A stretch of DNA of 64,000 bases from Bacteroidota bacterium (lineage in GTDB: Bacteria; Bacteroidota; Bacteroidia; Flavobacteriales_F; PHOS-HE28), in assembly GCA_018267155.1 (NCBI GenBank), contig JAFDZE010000046.1, positions 1 to 64,000 on the forward strand, written 5' to 3'. The number at the start of each line of letters is the position of its first letter. Within the stretch, counting starts at the first letter, position 1. Both the position numbers and the translations under genes were made by a program. The notes beneath the pieces are model-generated. The model was given only the letters and a program-made list of their open reading frames with translations, was not told the origin of the DNA and did no database searches. Below, one piece after another: positions 25,164 to 33,928 of this stretch.

Positions 25164-27437
25164 ATGACCCATCGTATTCTTTTCCTCTGCGCCCTCTTGT
25201 CGGCCGGGACCGTGAGTGCGCAGCCACCCACAAGCTCGTTGATCCCCTTGCCCGTGCGGGTGGTGCCAGCCGAAGGCGCGTTCACATTCGATGCCGCATC
25301 CACCATCGCGTTGGATCAGCGCGAACTCACGGACGAGGGCGAATTCCTGCGCGATGGCATCCGGTCCCTGCTTGGCTTCGCACCCATGCTGCTGCCGGCG
25401 CCGAAAGGCAGGACCGTCCGGTTGTCCATCCTCCAGCGCGACAGCATACCTGCCGAAGGGTACACACTGGCGATCACCCCCGACCGTATCGACATCATCG
25501 GGGCCGATGATGCAGGCGTCTTCCACGGCATCACCTCCCTGCTCAACATGATGCACCAGGGCGACAATGCATCGCCCGGCATCGCCTGTCGCACCATCAC
25601 CGATCTCCCGCGCTTCGCGTGGCGTGGCATGCACCTGGACGTGTGCCGCCACTTCTTCCCCGTGGCATTCGTGAAGAGATACATCGACCTGCTCGCACGC
25701 TACAAGATGAACCGCTTCCACTGGCACCTGACGGACGATCAGGGCTGGCGCATCGAGATAAAAAAATACCCGAAGCTCACGCAGGTGGGCGCCTGGCGGA
25801 ACGGCAGCCAGTACGGACCGTACAACCAGCACACCTTCGACAGTACCCGCTATGGTGGTTTCTACACGCAAGAACAGATCCGCGATGTGGTGGCCTACGC
25901 CCAGGCCCGGCACATCACGGTGGTTCCGGAGATCGAGATGCCTGGGCACGCACTGGCCGCCCTGGCCGCCTACCCCGAACTCGGATGCACGGGGGGTCCT
26001 TATGCGGTGGAACGCGGCTGGGGTGTTTTCGATGACGTGTTCTGCCCGAAGGAGGAGACCTTCACCCTGCTGCAGAACGTCCTCGCCGAGGTGATGGAAC
26101 TCTTCCCCGGGGAATACATCCACATCGGTGGCGACGAATGCCCGAAAGTGCGCTGGAAGGCCTGTCCGCACTGCCAGAGCGTGATGGAACGCGAGGGCCT
26201 GAAGGATGAACACGAGCTGCAGTCCTACTTCATCAAAAGGATCGAACGCTTCGTGAACGAACACGGCCGGAAGATCATCGGATGGGACGAGATCCTGGAG
26301 GGGGGCCTGGCCCCGAACGCGGCGGTGATGAGCTGGCGCGGCACCGAGGGCGGCATCGCAGCGGCGCAGAGCGGCCACTATGCGGTGATGTCACCGGGCA
26401 GCCACTGCTACTTCGACCACTACCAGGGCGATCCCGCCTTCGAACCGCTCGCGATCGGCGGTTTCACCACGGTGCAGAAGGTGTACGGCTACGAGCCAGT
26501 CCCGGCGGAACTTACCCCGGCCGAAGCGAAGTACATCCTGGGCGCACAAGGCAACCTGTGGACGGAATACATACTGACGCCAGAGCATGTGGAGTACATG
26601 GCCCTTCCGCGCATGGCGGCACTCGCCGAACGGGTGTGGAGCCCGAAGGAGGTCCGCGACGAGGGGGCGTTCGTCCGCCGCCTGGAACTGGAGTTCGAGA
26701 ACCTGGGCGCCATGGGGATCCACTTCAGCAAAAGCCTGTACAACGTGGAGTTCAGCACCAAGGGCAGCAAGAAGCGCGGGCAGGTGAACACCGAACTGAG
26801 CGTTGCGCCCGGCCTCGGCGAGATCCGATACACCACGGACGGAAGCGAACCCACCGACACCTCGGCACGGTTCTTCAGCACGATCGAGCAGCGCGGCAGC
26901 GCCACGATCAAAGCGGCGCTCTTCGGCGGGAACAAGAAGCTGGGCAATACCACCGCGCTCACCCTGACGTTCGACAAGGCCACCGGCCGGGCACTGCAAG
27001 TGGAGCCCGGACCGGATGAACGATACGATGACGGAGGTATTTTCACCCTGGTCAACGGTGTCAGTGCCGGTGCCAAACGTGTGAACCACGAGTGGCTCGG
27101 CTGGTGCACATCACAAGTAACGGTGACGGTGGACCTCGGCAGTGAGGAAGGTCTGGCGCATGCGGGCATCGGCGGGCTCGAGGAGCGCAGTTCCTGGATC
27201 CATCCGCCCGAGAGCGTAACGATCGCCACGAGCAGCGATGGGCAGACCTTCACGGATGCCGCCACCGTACGGCCCGACCCCAAGGCGAGCGGACGCATGG
27301 AATTCGGCACCGACCTGTCGGGGCGATCGGCCCGGTACGTGCGCTTCACGGTACGCACGCTGCCGGCCATTCCCGATGATCAGCCTGGTGCCGGAAACCT
27401 GCCCTGGTTGTTCCTGGACGAGGTTCACGTACGGTGA
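25164..27437 (+). CDS. Secreted beta-N-acetylhexosaminidase, GH20
   Basis: 757 residues. A signal peptide ends near residue 20 (TVSAQ). An N-terminal GH20b domain (SLIPLPVRVVPAEGAFTF), then the catalytic barrel: RGMHLDVCRHFF, MNRFHWHLTDDQGWRIEIKKYP, VPEIEMPGHALAALAAYP, and the catalytic Asp-Glu pair in HIGGDECPK. A C-terminal chitobiase-like domain (EIRYTTDGSEPT) and a discoidin-like end (YVRFTVRTLP) follow, both possible sugar-binding modules. It releases terminal GlcNAc/GalNAc from chitin fragments or glycoproteins, in the periplasm or at the surface. No T9SS domain. A CATCTTTG element is 6 nt before the ATG. Confidence 0.95.
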   Translation: MTHRILFLCALLSAGTVSAQPPTSSLIPLPVRVVPAEGAFTFDAASTIALDQRELTDEGEFLRDGIRSLLGFAPMLLPAPKGRTVRLSILQRDSIPAEGYTLAITPDRIDIIGADDAGVFHGITSLLNMMHQGDNASPGIACRTITDLPRFAWRGMHLDVCRHFFPVAFVKRYIDLLARYKMNRFHWHLTDDQGWRIEIKKYPKLTQVGAWRNGSQYGPYNQHTFDSTRYGGFYTQEQIRDVVAYAQARHITVVPEIEMPGHALAALAAYPELGCTGGPYAVERGWGVFDDVFCPKEETFTLLQNVLAEVMELFPGEYIHIGGDECPKVRWKACPHCQSVMEREGLKDEHELQSYFIKRIERFVNEHGRKIIGWDEILEGGLAPNAAVMSWRGTEGGIAAAQSGHYAVMSPGSHCYFDHYQGDPAFEPLAIGGFTTVQKVYGYEPVPAELTPAEAKYILGAQGNLWTEYILTPEHVEYMALPRMAALAERVWSPKEVRDEGAFVRRLELEFENLGAMGIHFSKSLYNVEFSTKGSKKRGQVNTELSVAPGLGEIRYTTDGSEPTDTSARFFSTIEQRGSATIKAALFGGNKKLGNTTALTLTFDKATGRALQVEPGPDERYDDGGIFTLVNGVSAGAKRVNHEWLGWCTSQVTVTVDLGSEEGLAHAGIGGLEERSSWIHPPESVTIATSSDGQTFTDAATVRPDPKASGRMEFGTDLSGRSARYVRFTVRTLPAIPDDQPGAGNLPWLFLDEVHVR

Positions 27438-27443
27438 AAAGCA

Positions 27444-27469
27444 AAGAGCCCCGGATCACCGGGGCTCTT
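27444..27469. terminator. Bidirectional terminator between the hexosaminidase gene and rpsP
   Basis: An 11-bp perfect stem (AAGAGCCCCGG with CCGGGGCTCTT) and ATCA tetraloop, 7 nt after the hexosaminidase stop and 20 nt after the rpsP stop on the other strand. Short T/A runs flank it on both sides, so it can serve both genes. Confidence 0.85.
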
Positions 27470-27488
27470 CCTTATCCATAGAAAACAA

Positions 27489-28037
27489 TCACTCAGCGGC
27501 GGTATCGGCAGCAGGCGCCTCACCCTCGGCGGGCGTTTCCACGGCGGGCACCGCGGCCGCTTCGGCCTGGGCAGCGGCCGCTGCCAGCTTGGCGCTGAGT
27601 TTCGCAGCGATCTCATCGGCCTTCTTCTTCTCGGCGGCCACACGGTCGGCCAGGGCCTTCTCGGCGGCCTTGCCCACGTTGCCACGCTTGGCCTCGATCT
27701 TGGCGTTCTTTTCGTTCATCCAGATGTCGAAGCGGCGATCGGCCTCGGCCGCATCGAATGCCCCCTTCTTCACCCCGTTGATCAGGTGGTTCTTGTACAC
27801 CACCCCGGTGTAGCTCAGGATAGCACGGCAGGTATCCGTGGGCTGAGCGCCTTTCTGCAACCAATCGAGCGCCTTCTCACGGTCGATCTCGATGAATGCG
27901 GGGTTGCGCCCGGGCTCATAAGCACCGATCCTCTCGATGTATTTACCGTCGCGGGGCGCGCGTTGATCAGCCACCACAACATGGTAGTACGGCTGGCCTT
28001 TTTTGCCTTTTCTCTGAAGGCGGATGCGAGTTGGCAT
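27489..28037 (-). CDS. rpsP: 30S ribosomal protein S16 with long C-terminal extension
   Basis: 182 residues. The first 80 are S16: MPTRIRLQRKGKKGQPYYHVVVADQRAPRDG, IERIGAYEP and KALDWLQKGAQPTDTCRAIL. S16 binds 16S rRNA early in 30S assembly. The rest is an extension: a basic helical part (RRFDIWMNEKNAKIEAKRGN), then a coiled Ala/Lys/Glu stretch and an acidic Ala/Glu/Pro tail. Such extensions occur in Bacteroidota S16. The ATG at 28037 gives the standard S16 N-terminus. It is separated from rimM by the exonuclease and hexosaminidase genes. Confidence 0.96.
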   Translation of the reverse strand: MPTRIRLQRKGKKGQPYYHVVVADQRAPRDGKYIERIGAYEPGRNPAFIEIDREKALDWLQKGAQPTDTCRAILSYTGVVYKNHLINGVKKGAFDAAEADRRFDIWMNEKNAKIEAKRGNVGKAAEKALADRVAAEKKKADEIAAKLSAKLAAAAAQAEAAAVPAVETPAEGEAPAADTAAE

Positions 28038-28139
28038 GTCGCTGTTTTGGTTGGTTCCCGGAATTGGGGGCGCGAAGATGGGGATTTTTGGGGATCCGCC
28101 GACTGGGCGTGATCGTGGTGAATTGCCTTGCTTCACCTA

Positions 28140-28161
28140 TTTGCGTGGCTGGCCAAGCAAA
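28140..28161. promoter_or_regulatory. Palindromic operator-like site 1 upstream of the MarR gene
   Basis: Imperfect palindrome with half sites TTTGCGTGG and CCAAGCAAA, centred about 156 nt before the MarR start. It shares ATTTGCnTGGCTGGCCAA with the reverse complement of site 2. Likely a MarR dimer site; the target promoter may be that of rpsP or of the MarR gene. Confidence 0.45.
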
Positions 28162-28270
28162 CATTCGATGATTTTCCGTGCACTATGACGCACAAAAGCC
28201 ACATTGCGGTGCCGAATTCAGCGTTTCCATGCTGCTATGTTTCATGGACTGAGGGCATTGATCGTGATTG

Positions 28271-28288
28271 TTTGGCCAGCCAAGCAAA
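28271..28288. promoter_or_regulatory. Operator-like site 2 overlapping the MarR promoter
   Basis: Contains GGCCAGCCAAGCAAA preceded by TTTG. It is the reverse complement of site 1 with four bases missing in one half site. It begins at a TTTG that lies in -33 position relative to the TACTTTCG at 28295, so a bound dimer would block transcription of the MarR gene. Confidence 0.45.
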
Positions 28289-28294
28289 TGGGTG

Positions 28295-28302
28295 TACTTT
28301 CG
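28295..28302 (+). promoter_or_regulatory. -7 promoter element TACTTTCG of the MarR gene
   Basis: A one-mismatch match to TAnnTTTG, 20 nt after a TTTG -33 element and only 4 nt before the ATG at 28307. The transcript should start at or inside the start codon. Confidence 0.5.
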
Positions 28303-28306
28303 CTCC

Positions 28307-28834
28307 ATGCCAACCCCGATCCCCCCTCCGCCACCCGCCCTGTTCCCCACACTTCAAGAGGAGTACAACACTTGCCTGTTCCACGCCGCCACCGCATTGG
28401 GCCGATCCCTGACCGCCCTGGCCGAAGAGCAGTTCGGCCCGCTTGAATTGACGCCCACCATGGCCTTCATCCTGATGACCACGCGAACGGCGCCCGGCAT
28501 TCTTTCCACCGACCTTGCCCATGTTCATCAGCTCGATGTTTCCACCATTTCGCGTGCCGTGGACAAGTTGGTCCACGAACGCTTCGTTCAGCGCGAAGGC
28601 ACGCGCAAGAACATCCGCATCTTCATCACGCCGCTCGGCGAAAAGAAGGAGGCCGATGCACGGGCCGCTTGGGCCAAGCTGCGGCAAGCCTACGGACTGG
28701 TCCTCACGGATCCCGGCGCCCGCGACCTGGCCGATCATATCGCACGATCCGATGGACGGTTGCGCGAAGCCCGACCCCGGAAGCGCCGCACCGCGAACGG
28801 CAAGAACATCGCGGTACCAGGTACGGGCGCTTGA
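28307..28834 (+). CDS. MarR-family transcriptional regulator
   Basis: 175 residues. A Pro-rich start, then a winged helix-turn-helix: LTPTMAFILMTTRTAPGILSTDLAHVHQLDVSTISRAVDKLVHERFVQREG covers helices 2 to the recognition helix, and KNIRIFITPLGEKK the wing. Dimerisation helices flank it. Basic tail ARPRKRRTANGK. MarR proteins are usually repressors released by small phenolics or oxidants; the ligand is unknown here. Two inverted TTTGC/GCAAA-type sites upstream suggest autoregulation. The next gene (DUF4421) starts 36 nt downstream and may be its regulated partner. Confidence 0.9.
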   Translation: MPTPIPPPPPALFPTLQEEYNTCLFHAATALGRSLTALAEEQFGPLELTPTMAFILMTTRTAPGILSTDLAHVHQLDVSTISRAVDKLVHERFVQREGTRKNIRIFITPLGEKKEADARAAWAKLRQAYGLVLTDPGARDLADHIARSDGRLREARPRKRRTANGKNIAVPGTGA

Positions 28835-28870
28835 ACCACCGGAACGGATATTTCTACCAGTATAACACCC

Positions 28871-29971
28871 ATGCGCACAGGTCGGACCACGATCGGCAAC
28901 GTTGGAAGGCTGCTCATCACAGTTTCGCTCCTCCTGTGCATCCGTTCCGATTCCAACGCCCAATTCGGTGCCTTCGTTCGCAAGCTCCTGGTGGGGGACA
29001 CGCTGGCCCCCCCCAATTACGATACGGCATACATCTCCACCTTCCGGCAGCGCCTCACCTTGAGCCTGGTGAGCAGCTATCGCCTGGCCACACTGGACAT
29101 CTCCGATACACTCGGCCATGCCGTCTCCTGGTCCACCAACAACGCCACACAGTATGGTGTGGCCCTGGACTACCGCTGGCTCTCGGTGGAAGCCACATTC
29201 AGCATACCCGCGCTGGACCCCGCCGATCCGCTCTACGGTCGTACCTCTTCCAAGGGAGTGGCACTGGGGTACACCGGTCGGCATATCTGGGTCCGCGGCT
29301 TCTGGAACTACAATTCGGGATTCTATGCCGATCCGCCGAACGCCATCGCACCGGACCATATCGACGGCCAGCCATGGCCTCATCGCCCCGACCTTGGTGT
29401 GGAGACCTGGATGGCTTCGGTGAACTATGCGCTCAACAGGAAGAACCGCTACTCGCAGGTTGCGGCACTCACCCAGATGGAGCGCCAAAAGCGCAGTGCG
29501 GGCACGTTCGTGTGTGGAGCCGCCTTCTGGCTCACACGCATGAATGCGGACAGTGCGCTCGTGCCAACGACCGGGCCACTGGCCTTCGCGCCCGAAGCCG
29601 GGATCAGGGCCTCGCGGAGAACGATCGTCGGAACCACGGTCGGCTATGCGCACACGTTCGTATTCTGGCACAAGGGTTTCATCCATCTCGCCTTGCTCGC
29701 CGGGGCCGGATACAGCGATCAGACCAGGACGATGGGAAAAAACGGCGAACGCGCCGCGGATACCGGCGTCAGTGCCCTGATGGAATTCAAGGGCGGCATC
29801 GGATTCAATGGCGATCGCTGGTACACAGGTCTCACACTGGCCTACTACCTGAACGAGGACGCCGATGATCACGTTGCGATGCTCGGATCCATGTACGGCT
29901 CAGCCCGCTGGGCCATCGGCTATCGCCTCGGCAGGCCGAACATCAAAGGCCTGGACAAGGTCGGCCTGTAA
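28871..29971 (+). CDS. DUF4421 domain outer-membrane-type protein
   Basis: 366 residues. A signal peptide ends near SNAQ (about residue 31). The body is made of alternating amphipathic strands typical of a beta-barrel, with DYRWLSVEATFSIP, NYNSGFYADPPN and WYTGLTLAYYLNED, in line with the Bacteroidota DUF4421 family. Function unknown; an outer-membrane location is likely. It lies 36 nt after the MarR gene on the same strand. Confidence 0.8.
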   Translation: MRTGRTTIGNVGRLLITVSLLLCIRSDSNAQFGAFVRKLLVGDTLAPPNYDTAYISTFRQRLTLSLVSSYRLATLDISDTLGHAVSWSTNNATQYGVALDYRWLSVEATFSIPALDPADPLYGRTSSKGVALGYTGRHIWVRGFWNYNSGFYADPPNAIAPDHIDGQPWPHRPDLGVETWMASVNYALNRKNRYSQVAALTQMERQKRSAGTFVCGAAFWLTRMNADSALVPTTGPLAFAPEAGIRASRRTIVGTTVGYAHTFVFWHKGFIHLALLAGAGYSDQTRTMGKNGERAADTGVSALMEFKGGIGFNGDRWYTGLTLAYYLNEDADDHVAMLGSMYGSARWAIGYRLGRPNIKGLDKVGL

Positions 29972-30042
29972 CGCTCGTCCCATTCCGAACGATATGTGAA
30001 CATGTCCGGTCCGGGGCGACCGCACCGCTAACTTGCCCACCC

Positions 30043-31779
30043 ATGCGGGTATCGCTACTGATCATCATCGGCGCACTGGCCTTTCCCGTGCATGCCCAAC
30101 TGGGCCGCCGTCAGAAGAGCTTCTCCAGTGCCGACACCCTGCGCGGGTCCATTGGTACCGAGCGTGCCTGGTGGGACGTGCTCCACTACGACGTGAGCGT
30201 TCAGCCGGATCTTGCCACCAAGAGCATCCGCGGTACCACCATCATCGGCTTCATCGCCAAGGACAACGGCCTGCGCATGCAGATCGATCTGCAACAACCG
30301 CTCGTCGTCGACAGTGTCACGGCCGACGTGAGCCGATTCCGCAGGGGCAGTTTCACCATTGAGGACGAGCGTGCGCATACCGAACGCGAAGGCAACGTGC
30401 TGTGGGTGGACCTGCCCCAGCCCTTGAAGGCGGGAGAGGCCAGCACGATCCGTATCACCTACCATGGTGTTCCTCGAGAAGCCAAACAGCCACCTTGGGA
30501 CGGCGGATGGATCTGGACGTACGACGCCCAGGGCAACCCGTGGATGAGCGTGGCCTGCCAGGGCCTCGGCGCGAGCGTGTGGTACCCGTGCAAGGACACG
30601 CAGAGCGATGAGCCGGACGATGGTGCTTCGCTGCACATCACCGTGGCGGACAGCCTTCAGGCGGTCGGCAACGGAAGGCTGCGGGACGTTACCAGGAACG
30701 CCGATGGGACCAGCACGTGGAACTGGAAGGTGACCCAGCCCATCAACACGTACAATCTGGTACCATACATCGGCAAGTACGTTCATTTCGGGGAGGTCTA
30801 TGACGGTGTGAGCGGCCAACTCGACTGCGACTACTGGGTGCTCTCCATCAACGAGGCGAAAGCACGGGAACACTTCAAGCTGGTACCGAAAATGTTGAAG
30901 TGCTTCGAGGATCATTTCGGGCCCTACCCCTTCTACCATGACAGCTACAAGCTGGTGGAGGCGCCCCACCTGGGCATGGAGCACCAGAGCGCGGTGGCGT
31001 ACGGGAACGGCTACCGGAACGGTTACCTCGGACGTGATCTCAGCGGTACGGGCTGGGGCAACAAGTGGGATTACATCATCGTGCATGAGAGCGGCCACGA
31101 ATGGTTCGGCAACAGCATCACCACCGCCGATATCGCCGACATGTGGGTGCATGAGGGCTTCACCATGTACAGCGAGGTGGTCTTCACCGAATGCATGAGC
31201 GGAAGAGCGGCGGCGGACGAATACGCGCAAGGTGTGCGCCGGAACATCGCCAACGACCGACCCGTCATCGGCCCGTACGGGGTGAATGAGGAAGGCAGTG
31301 GCGACATGTATTACAAGGGTGCCGCGGTCCTGCACATGATCCGCCACATCACCGGGGACAGCATCTTCAATGCCATGTTGCGTGAGATGAACCGCCGCTT
31401 CTTCCACAAGATCACCACCAGTGCGGAAGTGGAATCGTTCATCAGCGCATTCACGGGTCGGGATCTGGGCAAGATGTTCGATCAATACCTGCGCACCACG
31501 CGTGTACCCGTGCTGGAGTGGGGTGCGCTCAAGGGCGACCTGTACACGCGCTGGGCCAATTGCGAACCGGGCTTCCGCATGCCCGTGACCATCCGACTGA
31601 ACGGCGAGGAGCGCATGATCGACATCACCGACAAATGGTCCTCACCGGCCAGTAACGTACACGCGTCGGCCACGTTGACCACCGACCCCAACTGGTACGT
31701 CACCGTCAGGCAGGTCAAGCCGCGTACGCTCCGCGCCATATCCGGACATCGGGATCGGACCTCCCACAGCACCCCCTGA
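30043..31779 (+). CDS. M1 family zinc metallopeptidase (aminopeptidase)
   Basis: 578 residues. A signal peptide ends near residue 19 (VHAQ). An N-terminal beta domain (HYDVSVQPDLATKSIRGTT) is followed by a catalytic domain with LGMEHQSAVAYG in place of the usual GAMEN exopeptidase motif, and the zinc site HESGHEW with the third ligand in WVHEGF. So it is an exported M1 peptidase in the periplasm or at the surface. The variant GMEHQ is seen in other Bacteroidota members. A TAACTTGC element lies 6 nt before the ATG. pfkA begins 12 nt downstream. Confidence 0.93.
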   Translation: MRVSLLIIIGALAFPVHAQLGRRQKSFSSADTLRGSIGTERAWWDVLHYDVSVQPDLATKSIRGTTIIGFIAKDNGLRMQIDLQQPLVVDSVTADVSRFRRGSFTIEDERAHTEREGNVLWVDLPQPLKAGEASTIRITYHGVPREAKQPPWDGGWIWTYDAQGNPWMSVACQGLGASVWYPCKDTQSDEPDDGASLHITVADSLQAVGNGRLRDVTRNADGTSTWNWKVTQPINTYNLVPYIGKYVHFGEVYDGVSGQLDCDYWVLSINEAKAREHFKLVPKMLKCFEDHFGPYPFYHDSYKLVEAPHLGMEHQSAVAYGNGYRNGYLGRDLSGTGWGNKWDYIIVHESGHEWFGNSITTADIADMWVHEGFTMYSEVVFTECMSGRAAADEYAQGVRRNIANDRPVIGPYGVNEEGSGDMYYKGAAVLHMIRHITGDSIFNAMLREMNRRFFHKITTSAEVESFISAFTGRDLGKMFDQYLRTTRVPVLEWGALKGDLYTRWANCEPGFRMPVTIRLNGEERMIDITDKWSSPASNVHASATLTTDPNWYVTVRQVKPRTLRAISGHRDRTSHSTP

Positions 31780-31791
31780 AAGCATACACGC

Positions 31792-32766
31792 ATGAAGCCT
31801 GCCCGGATCGCACTCCTCACCTCCGGTGGCGATGCCCCCGGCATGAATGCGGCCATCCGCGCAGTGGTGCGCACCGCGGCCTTCCACGGCATCCCGGTCT
31901 CCGGCGTGATGGACGGCTTCGACGGCCTCGTGAAGGCCCATTTCATCGAGCTCGGTCCGAGGGATGTGCGGAACATCATCCAGCGCGGCGGCACCATGCT
32001 GCGCAGTGCACGCAGCGAAGCGTTCAGGACCGTGGAAGGTCGTGCCAGAGCGGCGGCCAACCTCAAGCAGGCCGGGATCGATGCCCTCATCTGCATCGGT
32101 GGCGGCGGAACACAAAGCGGTGCGCATCAACTGGTCACGGAACAGGGTGTTCGACTGATCGGTATCGCCAGCACCATCGACAATGACCTGGGCGGCAGCG
32201 ACCGCACGATCGGCTTCGACACGGCCTGCAACACCGCCCTGGAGGCGATCGACCGGTTGCGCGACACCGCCAGCAGCTACGGACGTATCTTTTTCGTGGA
32301 AGTGATGGGGCGCGATACCGGCTTCATCGCCATGCACACCGGTATCGCTGCCGGCGCGGAATACGTCATGGTTCCCGAGCGCAGAGAGCATGTGGACGGG
32401 CTTGTGCGCGTCCTCGAGAACCGCTCCAAAGGGAAGGGCAGTTCCATCGTGGTGGTGGCCGAGGGCGACCAGGAGGGTGGTGCGTTCAAACTCGCCGAAG
32501 TGGTGAAGGCGCGCTGCCCGCAATTCGATATCCGTGTGAGCGTGCTGGGCCACCTGCAGCGCGGCGGCAACCCCACGGTGACCGACCGTGTGATGGCCTC
32601 GCGCCTCGGCGCCGCGGCCGTTGACGGGCTCATCCGCGGTGAGGATCATCGCGTGGTCGGCATCGTCAACGGGAAGGTATGTTTCACCCCGCATGCGGAG
32701 GCGATCGCCGCGAAGAAGACGATCGAGCCTGACCTCTTCCGCCTGCTTCCCATGCTCGCCATCTGA
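31792..32766 (+). CDS. pfkA: 6-phosphofructokinase with altered GGDG motif
   Basis: 324 residues, normal length for bacterial PfkA. Converts fructose 6-phosphate to fructose 1,6-bisphosphate. Landmarks: TSGGDAPGMN at 10-19, IIQRGGTMLRSAR, STIDNDLGGSDRTIGFDTA with the catalytic Asp of TIDND, FFVEVMGRDTGF, PERREHVD and LGHLQRGGNPTVTDR. The nucleotide/Mg site that is normally GGDGS reads GGGGT, with G105 in place of the Asp (codon 32104-32106, GGC). That Asp binds Mg-ATP in E. coli PfkA, so activity may be reduced or a different Mg arrangement used. It lies 12 nt after the M1 peptidase gene. Confidence 0.93.
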   Translation: MKPARIALLTSGGDAPGMNAAIRAVVRTAAFHGIPVSGVMDGFDGLVKAHFIELGPRDVRNIIQRGGTMLRSARSEAFRTVEGRARAAANLKQAGIDALICIGGGGTQSGAHQLVTEQGVRLIGIASTIDNDLGGSDRTIGFDTACNTALEAIDRLRDTASSYGRIFFVEVMGRDTGFIAMHTGIAAGAEYVMVPERREHVDGLVRVLENRSKGKGSSIVVVAEGDQEGGAFKLAEVVKARCPQFDIRVSVLGHLQRGGNPTVTDRVMASRLGAAAVDGLIRGEDHRVVGIVNGKVCFTPHAEAIAAKKTIEPDLFRLLPMLAI

Positions 32767-32782
32767 CCCGGACCGCCATCGC

Positions 32783-33928
32783 ATGTTCCCGTCCCGTCCC
32801 CTCCTGCTGATCGGCACCGCCATCTCCTGCGCATCGGCCGACTGCGCGACCATTTCGGTCACGTACAATTTCGCCCCACAGGAGGCTCAGGTCGCCATCG
32901 ACCATGCGGCCTCGATCTGGGAGGGCATCCTCGTATCACCCGTGCCCATCAAGGCGATGGTCACCTGGATCCCCATGAACGGCTCCGTGCTGGGCATCAC
33001 CTTCCCGAACGGCCGAAAGGACTTCACCGGCGCACCAGTACCACAAACTTGGTATGCAACGGCCCTGGCCAATTCGATCGCCGGACAGGAATTGAACCCG
33101 GGGGAGAACGACATCGAGATCTACCTCGATGCCAGTACCGATTGGTACTTCGGTCTGGACGGTGCCACACCATCCGGCCAGCAGGACCTGGTGAGCGTCG
33201 CACTGCACGAGATGGGGCATGGTCTCGGTTTCGTGGGGCTCAGCAAGAAGGAGGGAGCCACCGGCTCCCTGGGGCTGCTGCTCGCCTCGGACTTCGCACC
33301 GCTGACCACCACATTCCCTTGGCCGGAACTCGATTCGCTGCCCGGGATCTTCGACCGTTTTCTCGTTCACCCGCAGAACGGTCCGTTGGACCTGATGGAG
33401 AATCCCGGTCCAACGCTTGGATCCGCAATGTCGAGCAACCAACTGCGGTTCAACGGTCCACTGACGATGATCGCCAACGACGGCGAGGCCCCAAGGATAT
33501 ACTCCCCTTCCAACTTCGCACTGGGCAGCAGCTGTGTCCACTTGAATGAAGCCACCTATCCCGTGGGCAACGCGAACGAACTGATGACGCCGTTCAATTC
33601 CGCCGGTCATGCCAACCACTGGCCGGGGCCACTGTGCCTGGCCATGCTGCGGGATATCGGCTGGAACCTCGCTCCGGATGTAGGCATGGTCGAACCTTGC
33701 GCACGTTCGCCTCTGCTTGAGCTGTGGCCGAACCCCGTACAGAGCGAGCTCTCCATCAGCGGCATCATCGCCGGGGCCAACGTGGTGATCCGTGACGTTG
33801 AGGGCCGCACCGTGATGGTCCTGCAAGGTGGATCATCCATCGACGTCTCCGGGCTGGCTCCCGGCCCCTACCTCGTATCCACGGAGGCAGGAGGCCTGGC
33901 GAAACATGGACGCTTGATCAAAAGGTAG
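32783..33928 (+). CDS. Secreted zinc metalloprotease (metzincin-like) with T9SS sorting domain
   Basis: 381 residues. A signal peptide ends near residue 21. The zinc motif HEMGHGLGFVG is at residues 142-152: H142, catalytic E143 and H146 are present and G149 fits the HExxHxxG core, but the third metzincin His at position 152 is Gly. The motif PLDLMENPGP and the last 80 residues (LLELWPNPVQSELSI ... LAPGPYLVSTE) follow; the latter is a type A T9SS domain. Predicted cell-surface or released protease. The ATG at 32783 starts the signal peptide; the frame is open upstream into pfkA, which was rejected. Its 3' end overlaps the next, convergent gene by 11 nt. Confidence 0.85.
   Translation: MFPSRPLLLIGTAISCASADCATISVTYNFAPQEAQVAIDHAASIWEGILVSPVPIKAMVTWIPMNGSVLGITFPNGRKDFTGAPVPQTWYATALANSIAGQELNPGENDIEIYLDASTDWYFGLDGATPSGQQDLVSVALHEMGHGLGFVGLSKKEGATGSLGLLLASDFAPLTTTFPWPELDSLPGIFDRFLVHPQNGPLDLMENPGPTLGSAMSSNQLRFNGPLTMIANDGEAPRIYSPSNFALGSSCVHLNEATYPVGNANELMTPFNSAGHANHWPGPLCLAMLRDIGWNLAPDVGMVEPCARSPLLELWPNPVQSELSISGIIAGANVVIRDVEGRTVMVLQGGSSIDVSGLAPGPYLVSTEAGGLAKHGRLIKR

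Noticed and set aside
30964-31000. GMEHQ in the M1 peptidase as evidence for a dead enzyme
   Set aside because: Zinc ligands and catalytic Glu are intact, and similar variants of the GAMEN motif occur in other exported Bacteroidota M1 proteins.
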